Assembly (NCBI RefSeq): GCF_036014015.1
Contig: NZ_CP107905.1
Coordinates: 1,302,001-1,366,000, forward strand
Length of the DNA: 64,000 bases
Direction of reading: 5' to 3'
DNA from: Streptomyces sp. NBC_00457
GTDB lineage: Bacteria; Actinomycetota; Actinomycetes; Streptomycetales; Streptomycetaceae
The notes beneath the pieces were generated by a model that saw only the letters and a program-made list of their open reading frames with translations, did not search any database and was not told the origin of the DNA. Below, piece by piece: positions 1 to 8,484 of the stretch. Position 1 is the stretch's first letter; every line of letters starts with the position of its first letter. The position numbers were made by a program, and so were the translations under genes.

Positions 1-625
1 CGTGCGCGAGGTCGGCGAAGAGCAGCGCGGAGAAGGGCGTCGACTCGGCCGGTTTGATAACCACCGTGTTCCCGGCGGCAAGCGACGGCGGGACCTTCAT
101 CGCCAGGGACAGCGCGGGCGAGTTCCAGGTGATGATGTGGCCGATGACGCCGTACGGCTCGGCGATGGTGTACTCGACGTTCTCGTGCGGGCTGTAGGCC
201 GCGCCGACCATGCCCTCGATCTTGTCGGCCCAGCCGGCGTAGTACTCGGTCCACTCGGCGACATGCGGCCCGACATTCTCCGCCCAGCCGCCGATGCAGA
301 CGCCGTTCTCCAGCGGGCAGATCGCCGCGAAGTCCGCGATGTGGTCGCGGATCAGCCCGGCGAACCGGGTGAGCAGCCGGCGCCGCTCGGCGGGACGCAT
401 CCGGCCCCACACCTCGAAGGCTCCCCGGGCGGCGGCCACGGCCTGGTCCACCTCGGTGGCGCCCGCGAGCGGGACGTACGCCTGGATCAGGCCGGTCGCG
501 GGGTTCCGGTGCTCGTACGCTCCCCCGCTGCCGTCGGTGACGTCCTTGCCGCCGATGACGAGCCGCGGCCGGGGAAGGTCCCGCTCGGCCCTGTCCTGGT
601 GCAGCTTCACATCGACCGTGACCAT
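1..625 (-). CDS. Aldehyde dehydrogenase, N-terminal part (runs off window)
   Basis: NAD(P)-dependent aldehyde dehydrogenase that would oxidise an aldehyde to its acid. About 208 residues are visible, just under half of the usual ~490. They include the cofactor-binding stretch ITWNSPALSLAMKVPPSLAA followed by the conserved GNTVVIKPAE segment near residues 165-195. The catalytic Cys and the general-base Glu lie beyond the window edge, so activity cannot be judged. The ATG at 625 is chosen because a GGAGG ribosome site sits about 8 bases upstream. The gene reads leftwards away from an AT-rich dyad at 660-680 and is likely the first gene of a further part of the acyl-CoA catabolic island. Substrate unknown. 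Confidence 0.9.
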   Translation of the reverse strand, partial: MVTVDVKLHQDRAERDLPRPRLVIGGKDVTDGSGGAYEHRNPATGLIQAYVPLAGATEVDQAVAAARGAFEVWGRMRPAERRRLLTRFAGLIRDHIADFAAICPLENGVCIGGWAENVGPHVAEWTEYYAGWADKIEGMVGAAYSPHENVEYTIAEPYGVIGHIITWNSPALSLAMKVPPSLAAGNTVVIKPAESTPFSALLFADLAH

Positions 626-659
626 GGATGCCTCCTCGAGCCGCCCCACCCTTACCGCT

Positions 660-680
660 TAAATAGATAACCTATTTATC
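660..680. promoter_or_regulatory. AT-rich inverted repeat, probable operator
   Basis: TAAATAG-N5-CTATTTA at 660-678 is a perfect 7-base inverted repeat, and the overlapping GATAA-N5-TTATC (666-680) is a second dyad. It lies between the 5' end of the aldehyde dehydrogenase and the 3' end of an acyl-CoA dehydrogenase. Such an A+T-rich block is conspicuous in this G+C-rich DNA. The position suits repression of the leftward aldehyde dehydrogenase. The regulator is not in the window. Confidence 0.5.
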
Positions 681-706
681 GAAGGTAATCAATGCGCGTG
701 ACACAC

Positions 707-1849
707 TCACAGTCCCAGCGAGCGCCCGATGATCTCCTGCATGATCTCCGAGGTCCCGCCGAACACCCGCTGGACCCGGCTGTCGCGCCAGATCCGCGCG
801 ATCTCGTACTCGTTGACGTAGCCATAGCCACCGAAGAGCTGCATACAGCGGTCGATGACCTCCCAGCCGGTCTCCGTGGTCCAGTACTTGGCGGCGGCGG
901 CCTCCTCGGCGGTCAGCTCGCCCTCGTAGAGCGCCATGATGCAGCCGTCGAGATAGACGCGGGCCGCGCCGAGCTTCGCCTTGATGTCGGCGAGCGCGAA
1001 GCGGTTGGCCTGGAACTCGCCGATCGGCCGGCCGAAGGCGACGCGCGTCTTGGCGTACTCCAGGGCGAGTTCGAAGGCCCGCTCGGCCGAGGCGAGAGCG
1101 GCGACGGCGATGGCCAGCCGCTCGGTCGGCAGGTTGCCCATCATGTGGTAGAAACCGCGCCCCTCCTGACCGATCAGGTTCTCGGCCGGGACGCGGACCT
1201 CATGGAAGAACAGCTCGGCGGTGTCCTGTGCCTTCATGCCGACCTTGTCGAGCTTGCGCCCGCGCTCGAAGCCTTCGGTGCCGCGCTCGACGACGATCAG
1301 ACTGATGCCCTTGTGCCCGGCCTCGGGGTCGGTCTTGCAGGCGACGATGACCAGGTCGGCGAGGATGCCGTTGGTGATGAAGGTCTTCGAGCCGTCGATC
1401 ACCCACTCGTCGCCGTCGCGGCGTGCGGTGGTGCGGATGCCCTTGAGGTCGGACCCGGCGGCCGGTTCGGACAGGGCGAGGGCGCAGATCGTCTCGCCGC
1501 TGGTCACGCCGGGCAGCCAACGCGCCTTCTGCTCCGCGGTGGTGAGGTGCGTCAGATACGGCGGGATGACGTCGTTCTGCAGCCCGAGCCCGATACCGAC
1601 GGACCCCGTGGCGTGCATCTCCTCCGCCATGATGGCGTTGTAGCGGAAGTCCTGGATGCCCTGGCCGCCGTACTCCTCCGGGAACTGCCAGCCGATCAGT
1701 CCGGCCTTGCCCGCGGCCGTCCAGGCGGCCCGGCTCACCTGTCCGTCCCGTTCCCACTCCTCCGCATGCGGGGCACATTCGCGCAGGTAGTAGGAGCGAG
1801 CGGTCTCCCGGAACATCTCGTGCTCGGCGGTGAAGATCGTACGACGCAT
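707..1849 (-). CDS. Acyl-CoA dehydrogenase (LCAD-like)
   Basis: FAD-dependent alpha,beta-dehydrogenation of an acyl-CoA, passing electrons to ETF (encoded at 14374-16136). The 380-residue protein has the full family length. It has the flavin-binding segment ALSEPAAGSDLKGIRTTA (about 125-142) and the C-terminal FGGTSEIM. The Glu of EGT used as base by medium-chain enzymes is Gly here. In LCAD and IVD enzymes the base sits in the LPxER helix, and LPTERLAIA is present with Glu at about residue 243, so the enzyme is probably active and LCAD-like. It is transcribed divergently from the SDR at 1938, sharing an 88-base promoter region with palindromes. Chain-length preference cannot be read from sequence. 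Confidence 0.93.
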   Translation of the reverse strand: MRRTIFTAEHEMFRETARSYYLRECAPHAEEWERDGQVSRAAWTAAGKAGLIGWQFPEEYGGQGIQDFRYNAIMAEEMHATGSVGIGLGLQNDVIPPYLTHLTTAEQKARWLPGVTSGETICALALSEPAAGSDLKGIRTTARRDGDEWVIDGSKTFITNGILADLVIVACKTDPEAGHKGISLIVVERGTEGFERGRKLDKVGMKAQDTAELFFHEVRVPAENLIGQEGRGFYHMMGNLPTERLAIAVAALASAERAFELALEYAKTRVAFGRPIGEFQANRFALADIKAKLGAARVYLDGCIMALYEGELTAEEAAAAKYWTTETGWEVIDRCMQLFGGYGYVNEYEIARIWRDSRVQRVFGGTSEIMQEIIGRSLGL

Positions 1850-1880
1850 GCTCGGCTCCCCAACTCACACATCTCGCTTA

Positions 1881-1915
1881 TTCAGCTGAAGTAGTTATAC
1901 GATAGCGCTGTATCG
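1881..1915. promoter_or_regulatory. Divergent promoter region with two palindromes
   Basis: Between the divergent acyl-CoA dehydrogenase (leftward) and SDR (rightward) lie the perfect palindrome TTCAGCTGAA (1881-1890) and the inverted repeat CGATA-N6-TATCG (1900-1915). The surrounding stretch is A+T-rich. Joint repression of both directions by a TetR-like regulator is an inference; no regulator gene is adjacent. Confidence 0.45.
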
Positions 1916-1937
1916 ACGGCCGGGACAGGGAGGGCGC

Positions 1938-2693
1938 GTGAGCGAACGGGACAAGGTGGCACTCGTCACCGGGGCGGGACGCGGTATCGGCGAGGCGATC
2001 GCCGACCGGCTCGCCGCCGGGGGATGCTCGATCGCCGTCTGCGATCTGGACACGGAGGCCGCCGCCAAGGTCGCCACCGGGCTCACCGAGCGGTACGGGG
2101 TCCGTGCCGCGGGAGTCGGCGCGGACATCTCCGACAGCGCTTCGGTGCGGGCCGCGGTGGAGCGGGTGACCGCGGAGCTGGGACCGGTGGACATCCTCGT
2201 CAACAACGCCGCCGTCGATGTCATCGCGCGCTTCACCGACAGCCGCGAAGAGGACTGGGACCGCATCATCGCGGTCAATCTGCGCGGCACGATCACCATG
2301 ACGCGGGCGGTTCTCGACCCGATGATCGAGCGGGGCGGCGGGCGCGTCATCCACATCGCCTCCGACGCCGGCCGGGTCGGCTCCTCGGGAGAGGCCGTGT
2401 ACTCGGCGACCAAAGGCGGCGTGATCGCCTTCGGCAAGACACTGGCCCGCGAGATCGCCCGGCACGGCATCACCGTCAACAGCGTCTGCCCCGGCCCCAC
2501 CGACACCGCGCTGCTCGGCCAAGTCGCCGAGTACAGCCAGAAGATGTACGAGGCGACCGCCCGCGCGATCCCGCTGCGCCGTATCGCGCAGCCGGCCGAC
2601 ATCGCCGGTGTCGTCGCCTTCCTCGCGTCCGACGACGCCGCCTATATGACCGGGCAGACGCTCTCGGTCAGCGGCGGCCTCACGATGGTCTGA
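1938..2693 (+). CDS. Short-chain dehydrogenase/reductase
   Basis: Classical SDR of 251 residues, probably a 3-hydroxyacyl-CoA or hydroxysteroid-type oxidoreductase in the adjacent beta-oxidation-like pathway. Visible features are the NAD(P) motif TGAGRGIG (11-18), NNAA (89-92) and the catalytic Ser142, Tyr155 and Lys159 in YSATKGG. The GTG start at 1938 follows GGGAGG closely. It heads a tight rightward operon: the enoyl-CoA hydratase starts 1 base after its stop, followed by a CoA-transferase, a second SDR, DoxX and an acyl-CoA dehydrogenase. Substrate inferred from context only. Confidence 0.9.
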   Translation: MSERDKVALVTGAGRGIGEAIADRLAAGGCSIAVCDLDTEAAAKVATGLTERYGVRAAGVGADISDSASVRAAVERVTAELGPVDILVNNAAVDVIARFTDSREEDWDRIIAVNLRGTITMTRAVLDPMIERGGGRVIHIASDAGRVGSSGEAVYSATKGGVIAFGKTLAREIARHGITVNSVCPGPTDTALLGQVAEYSQKMYEATARAIPLRRIAQPADIAGVVAFLASDDAAYMTGQTLSVSGGLTMV

Positions 2694-2694
2694 G

Positions 2695-3474
2695 GTGGAC
2701 AGCGTGCTGCGTGTCGAACTCCGCGACCGGATCGCCGTGTTGACCCTGGACCGGCCGAAGCGGCTCAACGCCATCGGCTCCGAGACGGTCGGCCTGCTGA
2801 AGGACGCTCTGGCCGAGGTGCGCCACAACGACGACGTACGGGCTCTCGTCCTGGCGGGCGAGGGGCGGGGCTTCTCGGCGGGTGCCGACATCGGTGAGAT
2901 GGAGTCGTTCACCGCGCCCGGACAGTTCCGTGCCTTCGTGGGGCGCCTGACGGAGACGTACGCGCTCCTTGAGGACTTTCCTAAGCCGTCCGTCGCGGCC
3001 GTGCACGGGTTCGCGTACGGCGGCGGCCTTGAGCTGGCGCTCGCCTGTGACCTGCGGGTCGCCGAGCGGGGCGCGCTGCTCGGGCTGCCCGAGATGAAGC
3101 TCGGCGTGCTGCCGGGGGCGGGCGGTACCCAGCGGCTGCCGCGGCTGCTGCCGCCGGCGATCGCCAAGCAGATGATCCTCACCGGCGAGCCGATCGACGC
3201 CGCGCGGGCCTGCGAGCTGGGCCTGGTCAACGAGGTGGCCGAGCCCGGCGGTGCCCTCGCGGCGGCCGAGGCGCTCGCGGGCCGACTGGCGGCCGGCGCC
3301 CCGCTGGCGCTGGCCGCGGGCAAGCGGCTGATCGACTACGGGCTCGGCATGGATCTGGAAGCGGCGATCGCGTACGAGCGCGAGAGCGTGACGGTGCTGT
3401 TCTCGACCGAGGACCGCGCGGAGGGCCTGAAGGCGTTCCGGGAGCGTCGGCCCGGTGAATTCCGGGGCCTGTAG
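2695..3474 (+). CDS. Enoyl-CoA hydratase/isomerase
   Basis: Crotonase-fold enzyme of 259 residues that would hydrate an enoyl-CoA formed by one of the neighbouring acyl-CoA dehydrogenases. The oxyanion-hole segment GFSAGADIGEM is near residue 60. Both catalytic glutamates of true hydratases are present, in GGGLELALACD (about 109) and LGLPEMKLGVLPGAGGTQ (about 129), which argues for hydratase rather than isomerase or hydrolase chemistry. The GTG at 2695 starts one base after the SDR stop, so the two are probably translationally coupled. Specificity is unknown. Confidence 0.93.
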   Translation: MDSVLRVELRDRIAVLTLDRPKRLNAIGSETVGLLKDALAEVRHNDDVRALVLAGEGRGFSAGADIGEMESFTAPGQFRAFVGRLTETYALLEDFPKPSVAAVHGFAYGGGLELALACDLRVAERGALLGLPEMKLGVLPGAGGTQRLPRLLPPAIAKQMILTGEPIDAARACELGLVNEVAEPGGALAAAEALAGRLAAGAPLALAAGKRLIDYGLGMDLEAAIAYERESVTVLFSTEDRAEGLKAFRERRPGEFRGL

Positions 3475-3528
3475 CGGACGTTGGCGGACTTGCGGACTTG
3501 GCGGATCTGACGAAGTGGGAGGTGGGCC

Positions 3529-4686
3529 GTGCGGCCACTGGAGGGCATTGCCGTCGTCGAGCTGGGCATGTGGGTGGCGGCACCGGCCGCGGCCACCATG
3601 CTGGCCGACTGGGGCGCCGAGGTGATCAAGGTGGAGGCGCCGACCGGCGACCCCAACCGCTACACCCTGCGCCATGTCGGCCAGGAGATCGACAGCGCGC
3701 CCCCGTTCGAGACGGACAACCGGGGCAAGCGCGGGATCGTGCTGGATCTGCGGGCGGAGGACGGCAAGGCGCACCTGGAGCAACTCCTGGAGCGTGCCGA
3801 CGTGTTCGTGACGAACCTCCGTCCGGGCGCCCTGGAGCGGCTGGGTCTGTCCCCCGACGAGATACGCACACGCCATCCGCGCCTGGTCGTCGGCACGTTG
3901 ACCGGGTACGGCTGGACGGGCGCCGAACGCGACCGGGCGGGTTACGACGTCTCCGCGTTCTGGGCCCGTCCCGGCATCGCCGCGATGCTGAACCCGGCCG
4001 GTGAGCCGCCGCCTGGGATACGCCCCGGCCTGGGCGACCGTACCGCCGCGGCGAACCTGGTGGCCGGTGTGCTGGCCGCGCTGCTGCGACGCGAGCGCAC
4101 CGGGGAGGGCGGCGTGGTCGACGTATCGCTGCTCCGCTCCGGGACGTACGCCAACGGCAACGACCTCGCCCTGCAGAACTTCTTCGGCAAGCGCGGCCGT
4201 ACCCGCCCGCGCACCGAGCACGAGTCGCCCCTCTACAACAGCTACCGGTCCGCCGACGACCGCTGGTTCTGGCTGGTCGGTCTGGAGGGCAACCGGCACT
4301 GGCCGGGGGTGCTCAAGGCGCTGGGCCGTGAGGACCTGGGGGACGACGAGCGGTTCGCGACCGGCAAGGCTCGGCGGGGGCACGTACGCGAGCTGATCGC
4401 CGTGTTCGACGAGGAGTTCGCGAAACGGCCGCTGGCCGAGTGGGCGGAGCGGTTCGACGCCGAAGGCGTGTGGTGGGCGCCCGTGCAGACGCTGGCGGAG
4501 GTGGCGGCCGATCCGCAGGCGGAGGCGGTCGGCGCGTTCGTCGAGCAGCCCGGCATGGGCGAGGCGCCTCCACTGCGGACGGTCGCGACTCCCGTGAGTT
4601 TCTGGGGAGTTGACGACAAGCCGCGCACCGGTGCGCCGACGCTCGGCGAGCACACGGACGACATACTCAACGAGCTCGGGAGGTAG
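3529..4686 (+). CDS. CaiB/BaiF class III CoA-transferase
   Basis: Moves CoA between an acyl-CoA donor and a free acid, or acts on a 2-methylacyl-CoA as an AMACR-like racemase; family members do either. The 385-residue protein has the opening LEGIAVVELGMWVAAPAAAT, the segment WGAEVIKVEAPTGDP and GYDVSAFWARPG, where the Asp matches the aspartyl nucleophile of the family. GTG start at 3529 follows GGAGGTGGGCC. It is third in the SDR-hydratase operon. Since a ligase (12920-14227) also occurs in the island, activation of the substrate could be by either route. Confidence 0.92.
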   Translation: MRPLEGIAVVELGMWVAAPAAATMLADWGAEVIKVEAPTGDPNRYTLRHVGQEIDSAPPFETDNRGKRGIVLDLRAEDGKAHLEQLLERADVFVTNLRPGALERLGLSPDEIRTRHPRLVVGTLTGYGWTGAERDRAGYDVSAFWARPGIAAMLNPAGEPPPGIRPGLGDRTAAANLVAGVLAALLRRERTGEGGVVDVSLLRSGTYANGNDLALQNFFGKRGRTRPRTEHESPLYNSYRSADDRWFWLVGLEGNRHWPGVLKALGREDLGDDERFATGKARRGHVRELIAVFDEEFAKRPLAEWAERFDAEGVWWAPVQTLAEVAADPQAEAVGAFVEQPGMGEAPPLRTVATPVSFWGVDDKPRTGAPTLGEHTDDILNELGR

Positions 4687-4689
4687 GTC

Positions 4690-5601
4690 GTGGGCATCCT
4701 CGACGACAAGGTCGCGATCGTGACCGGAGGGGGACGGGGGCTGGGCCGTGCGCACTGCCTGGCCCTCGCCGAAGCGGGCGCCACGGTGGTGGTGAACGAT
4801 CTCGGGGCGGGCGTGCACGGTGAGCAGACCGGTGACTCCCCCGCTGACGACGTCGTCACCGAGATCACCAAGCTCGGCGGACGGGCCGTCGCCAACCACG
4901 CCTCGGTCTCGGACTGGGCGGCCACCGAAGCCATGGTGGCGGACACCGTCGCCGAGTTCGGGCGGCTCGACATCGTGGTGAACAACGCGGGCATCGTGCG
5001 GGACCGCATGCTGTTCTCGATGAGCGAGGCCGAGTTCGACGCGGTGATCGCCGTGCATCTGAAGGGCTCGTTCGCGCTGACCCGGCACGCGTGCGCGTAC
5101 TGGCGTGAGGCGTCGAAGCGAGGTGAGCGGGTCGCCGGGCGCGTCATCAACACGACATCGGGGACAGGGCTGTTCGGGAACGCGGGGCAGTCCAACTACG
5201 GTGCCGCGAAGGCCGGGATCGCCGGGCTCACCGTCCTCACGGCCCTGGAGATGCGCAGGTACGGCGTCACCGCGAACGCCATCTCGCCGATCGCCGCCAC
5301 GCGGATGACGGACGGACTGGCGGTCGGCGACTCCCTCCAGGCCACCGACGACTTCGACCCGCGCGATCCCGCCAACGCCTCCGGAGTCGTCGTCTACCTG
5401 GCCTCCGACAGCGCGGCCTGGCTGACCGGTCAGGTCCTGCGCATCGAGGGCAACCGGCTGAACCGGCTCCAGGGCTGGACGGTCGCGGGCGTCCACCCCA
5501 GCCGGACCGGCAAGGCCCTCACCTACGACGAACTCCTCGAAGCCGTACCGCAGTTGTACGGTGCCGCCCCTGCCGGACGCGCCACCGGAGTGGGTCAGTG
5601 A
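4690..5601 (+). CDS. SDR, HSD17B4/multifunctional-enzyme type
   Basis: A 303-residue SDR of the (3R)-hydroxyacyl-CoA dehydrogenase type. It has TGGGRGLGRAH at the N terminus, the NDLG acidic-loop segment after the second strand, NNAGIVRDRM near residue 98, and NTTSGTGLFGNAGQSNYG with the catalytic Ser and Tyr, then AAKAG with the Lys. It is a clear paralogue of the SDR at 11282-12190, which shares the same NTTS...GNxGQSNYG layout. GTG start three bases after the CoA-transferase stop. Its 3' end overlaps the DoxX gene by four bases (GTGA), so translation is probably coupled. Confidence 0.9.
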   Translation: MGILDDKVAIVTGGGRGLGRAHCLALAEAGATVVVNDLGAGVHGEQTGDSPADDVVTEITKLGGRAVANHASVSDWAATEAMVADTVAEFGRLDIVVNNAGIVRDRMLFSMSEAEFDAVIAVHLKGSFALTRHACAYWREASKRGERVAGRVINTTSGTGLFGNAGQSNYGAAKAGIAGLTVLTALEMRRYGVTANAISPIAATRMTDGLAVGDSLQATDDFDPRDPANASGVVVYLASDSAAWLTGQVLRIEGNRLNRLQGWTVAGVHPSRTGKALTYDELLEAVPQLYGAAPAGRATGVGQ

Positions 5602-6113
5602 AGGGCCAGGACGCCGCCGCGCTGGCCCTGCGTGCCACGCTCGGCCCGATGCTGTTCGCGCACGGCTGGAACAAGGTCGCCGGGCCGGGCGGGCTCAAGG
5701 GGACGACGGGCTGGTTCGAGGCGCTCGGGCTGAAGCCGGCCGAGGTGCACGCCCGGATGGCGGCGGGGACCGAGATGGCGGCGGGCGCGGCCATCACGCT
5801 GGGCGCCGGCAGTCCGCTGCCCGCCGCGGCGACGGTGGGCCTGATGACGGTGGCCGCGCGGACCGATCACCGCGGCAAGGGCTTCTTCGTCTTCAAGGGC
5901 GGCTGGGAGTACGTCGGTGTCGTGGGCGGCGCGGCGGTGGCGCTGGCCGCGCTCGGCAACGGCCGGTATTCGGTGGACGGATTGCTCAGGCGCGGGCGTG
6001 CGGGAGCGGGGCCGGCCGTGCTGGCCGCCGGGGTCGGGGTGGCGAGCGCGGCGGCGCTGCTCGCCCTGTGCTACCGGCCGGCTCCCGCTGATCCCGACGA
6101 GCCAGAGCAGTGA
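5598..6113 (+). CDS. DoxX family membrane protein
   Basis: Small integral membrane protein of 171 residues. It opens with the DoxX-like segment TLGPMLFAHGWNKVAGPGG and a conserved small loop, followed by hydrophobic stretches at about 57-80, 98-120 and 138-158. DoxX proteins are linked to membrane redox and sulfur stress, but no reaction is established for this group. GTG start overlaps the upstream SDR stop by 4 bases. Its place inside a beta-oxidation-like operon suggests a role in membrane electron flow or handling of a hydrophobic substrate; this is inference. Confidence 0.75.
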   Translation: MKGQDAAALALRATLGPMLFAHGWNKVAGPGGLKGTTGWFEALGLKPAEVHARMAAGTEMAAGAAITLGAGSPLPAAATVGLMTVAARTDHRGKGFFVFKGGWEYVGVVGGAAVALAALGNGRYSVDGLLRRGRAGAGPAVLAAGVGVASAAALLALCYRPAPADPDEPEQ

Positions 6114-6151
6114 GCGACGAGTTCAGAGCAGCAGTGAGCCAGGGAGGCGAC

Positions 6152-7309
6152 ATGGACGCGGACGACTTCTCCGCGGTGCTGTCCGAGGTCCGGCGTTTCG
6201 TCCGGGAGCGCGTCGTGCCGCTGGAGGCGGAGATCGACGAGAAGGACGAGATGCCCGCGGAGATCCGCGAGGCGGCCAAGAAGATGGGCCTGTTCGGCTT
6301 CGCGCTGCCCGAGGAGTACGGCGGGCTGGGGCTGTCGATGTACGAAGAGGCCCAGTTGATGTTCGAGCTGGGCTATACGACGCCGTCCCTGCGCTCGATG
6401 TTCGGCACCAACAACGGCATCGCCGGGCACGTGCTGATGGTCGGCGGGACGGAGGAGCAGAAGGCCCACTGGCTGCCGAGGATCGCCTCCGGCGACGTAC
6501 TGGCGTCGTTCGCGCTGACCGAACCGGACGCCGGTTCCGATCCGTCGACGCTCACGACCAAGGCTCGCCTGGACGGCGACGAGTGGGTGATCAACGGGGC
6601 CAAGCGGTACATCACCAACGCCCCGCTCGCCGACGTCTTCATGGTCTTCGCCCGCACCGACGACGAGGCCCCGCGCACCCGCGGCATCTCCACCTTCCTG
6701 GTCCCGGCGGGCACGCCCGGTCTCACCGTGGCGCCGAAGGACCACAAGATGGGCCAGTTCGGGGCCTGGACCGCGGACGTCTTCTTCGACGACGTACGTG
6801 TACCGGCCGAAGCGCTCGTCGGCGGCGAGGAGGGCCTGAACCGCGGCTTCGCCACGGCGATGGGCTGTATCGCGCACGGGCGGGTGCACATCTCGGCCCT
6901 GATGGTGGGGATGGCCGAGCGGCTGGTCGACGAGTCGGTCGCGTATGCGAGCACCCGCAGGCAGTCCGGCAAGCTCATCGGCTCCTTCCAGCTCATCCAG
7001 GGTCTGATCGCCGACTCGATGACCGACTACTACGCCGGACGCGCCACGGTCCTGGAGGCGGCCCGGGGCTTCGACGCGGGCACGGACCTGAAGGTCGGCC
7101 CGTCCTGTACGAAGTACTTCGCCAGCGAGATGGTGTGGCGGGTCGCCGACCGGGCGGTGCAGATCCACGGCGGCGCGGGATACATGCGCGGGGTCGCGGT
7201 CGAACGCTTCTACCGCGACGCCCGGCTGTTCCGCATCTACGAGGGCACCAGCCAGATCCAGCAGGTCATCATCGCCAAGGCGCTGCTCGGGGAGGCCGCT
7301 CGCGGCTGA
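6152..7309 (+). CDS. Acyl-CoA dehydrogenase (MCAD-type active site)
   Basis: FAD acyl-CoA dehydrogenase of 385 residues. It has ALTEPDAGSDPSTLTTKA in the flavin-binding middle domain and IYEGTSQIQQ at the C terminus, in which the Glu is the canonical catalytic base of SCAD/MCAD-type enzymes. A longer frame opens at 6110 overlapping the DoxX stop, but the ATG at 6152 is preferred because GGGAGG lies seven bases upstream and the family N terminus begins there. It ends the rightward operon, followed by a strong hairpin at 7324-7350. It is the island's only acyl-CoA dehydrogenase with the EGT-type glutamate. Confidence 0.93.
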   Translation: MDADDFSAVLSEVRRFVRERVVPLEAEIDEKDEMPAEIREAAKKMGLFGFALPEEYGGLGLSMYEEAQLMFELGYTTPSLRSMFGTNNGIAGHVLMVGGTEEQKAHWLPRIASGDVLASFALTEPDAGSDPSTLTTKARLDGDEWVINGAKRYITNAPLADVFMVFARTDDEAPRTRGISTFLVPAGTPGLTVAPKDHKMGQFGAWTADVFFDDVRVPAEALVGGEEGLNRGFATAMGCIAHGRVHISALMVGMAERLVDESVAYASTRRQSGKLIGSFQLIQGLIADSMTDYYAGRATVLEAARGFDAGTDLKVGPSCTKYFASEMVWRVADRAVQIHGGAGYMRGVAVERFYRDARLFRIYEGTSQIQQVIIAKALLGEAARG

Positions 7310-7323
7310 GGGAGACACACCAT

Positions 7324-7350
7324 GGGGCCGCCGGCTGTGCCGGCGGCCCC
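7324..7350. terminator. Bidirectional terminator hairpin
   Basis: A perfect 12-base-pair stem, GGGGCCGCCGGC / GCCGGCGGCCCC with loop TGT, sits between two converging acyl-CoA dehydrogenase genes (stops at 7309 and 7375). There is no long T tract, as is usual for actinobacterial hairpin terminators. It can serve both directions. Confidence 0.8.
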
Positions 7351-7374
7351 TCTGTCGTGGTGGACGGCGCGGGC

Positions 7375-8484
7375 TCAGACGCCCAGCCGGTCCAGCAGCC
7401 GCTCGTGATACACCGCCGGACCGCCGAACAGGAGCTGGGAGGACTTGGCCCGCCGGAAGTACAGGTGGGCCGAGTGCTCCCAGGTGAAGCCGATGCCGCC
7501 GTGGACCTGGATGTTCTCCATCGCCGCGACCATGTACGCCCGCGAGCAGCAGGCATGGGCGACCGCGGCGGCGACCGGGAACTCGTCCGAGTCCTCGGCG
7601 GCGAGCCGCGCGGCCTCCCGGCTCGCGGCCTCGGCGAGTTCCACCTGGACCAGCATGTCGGCGCACTTGTGCTTGACGGCCTGGAAGGAGCCGATGGGCC
7701 GGCCGAACTGGTGCCGGGTGCGGGCGTATGCGGCGCTCTCCTCCAGACAGCGCCGCGCCCCGCCGGCCTGCTCGGCGGCGAGTCCGACGGAGGCGAGGTC
7801 CAGGACCCGGCTCACGATCCGCTCGGCCGCGCCCTCCGCGCCGACGAGCGTCGCGGGTACGGCGTCGAGGGTGAGCCGCGCCATCGCCCGGGTCGCGTCC
7901 AGCGTCTCCATCGGCTCGGCGGTCAGACCGGCGGCCGTACGGTCGACGGCGAACAGGGAAGGACCGGCGACGGTACGGGCGACGACCAGGATCAGATCGG
8001 CCGTCGTCCCGTCGATGACGAAGCTCTTGCCGCCGGTCAGCCGCCATCGGCCGTCCCCCACGGCTCGTGCGGAGACCAGCGCGGTGTCCCAGGATCCGGC
8101 GTCCTCGGCGACGGCGAGCGTCGCCGTGGTCCGTCCGTCGGCGATACCGGGAAGATGACGCGCGCAGGCCTCCGCGTCGCCGGACGCGAGCAGGGCCGGG
8201 ACCGCGAGGACGACCGTGGAGAAGAAGGGCGCACACAGCAGCGCGCGGCCCATCTCCTCCAGGACCACGCCGAGTTCGACCATTCCGAAGCCGTCACCGC
8301 CGTACTCCTCCGGGACGGTCAGCGCGGGCAGCCGCAGCTGGTCGGAGGCCTGTGCCCACACCGCCGGGTCGAAGCGCGGCTCGCTCTCCATGAGCTTGCG
8401 GACGACGTCCTCGGGCGACTTGGCCTCGAGGAACTCCCGTACGGCTGACCGCAGTTCGTGCAGTCCGCTGTCGTCGACGGTCAC
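7375..8484 (-). CDS. Acyl-CoA dehydrogenase, probable non-catalytic partner subunit
   Basis: Acyl-CoA dehydrogenase-fold protein of 369 residues. The C-terminal motif reads LLFGGPAVYHERLL, lacking the Glu of EGTxE, and the flavin-binding middle segment is weak (LAVAEDAGSWDTALVSARA). Start GTG at 8484 was chosen because AAGGAGG precedes it and it overlaps the upstream acyl-CoA dehydrogenase stop by four bases (GTGA). Adjacent, coupled acyl-CoA dehydrogenase pairs in Actinobacteria, such as the FadE/ChsE pairs of cholesterol side-chain degradation, form alpha2beta2 enzymes in which one subunit lacks the base. That arrangement is the likely reading here. Ends at the 7324-7350 hairpin. Confidence 0.88.
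   Translation of the reverse strand: MTVDDSGLHELRSAVREFLEAKSPEDVVRKLMESEPRFDPAVWAQASDQLRLPALTVPEEYGGDGFGMVELGVVLEEMGRALLCAPFFSTVVLAVPALLASGDAEACARHLPGIADGRTTATLAVAEDAGSWDTALVSARAVGDGRWRLTGGKSFVIDGTTADLILVVARTVAGPSLFAVDRTAAGLTAEPMETLDATRAMARLTLDAVPATLVGAEGAAERIVSRVLDLASVGLAAEQAGGARRCLEESAAYARTRHQFGRPIGSFQAVKHKCADMLVQVELAEAASREAARLAAEDSDEFPVAAAVAHACCSRAYMVAAMENIQVHGGIGFTWEHSAHLYFRRAKSSQLLFGGPAVYHERLLDRLGV

Noticed and set aside
2680..5496. A 938-codon open frame on the minus strand
   Set aside because: It is the antisense of three well-supported plus-strand genes with coupled starts and stops.
5917..8448. An 843-codon open frame on the plus strand
   Set aside because: It crosses the DoxX and acyl-CoA dehydrogenase genes in another frame, runs through the terminator hairpin, and continues antisense to the next gene.
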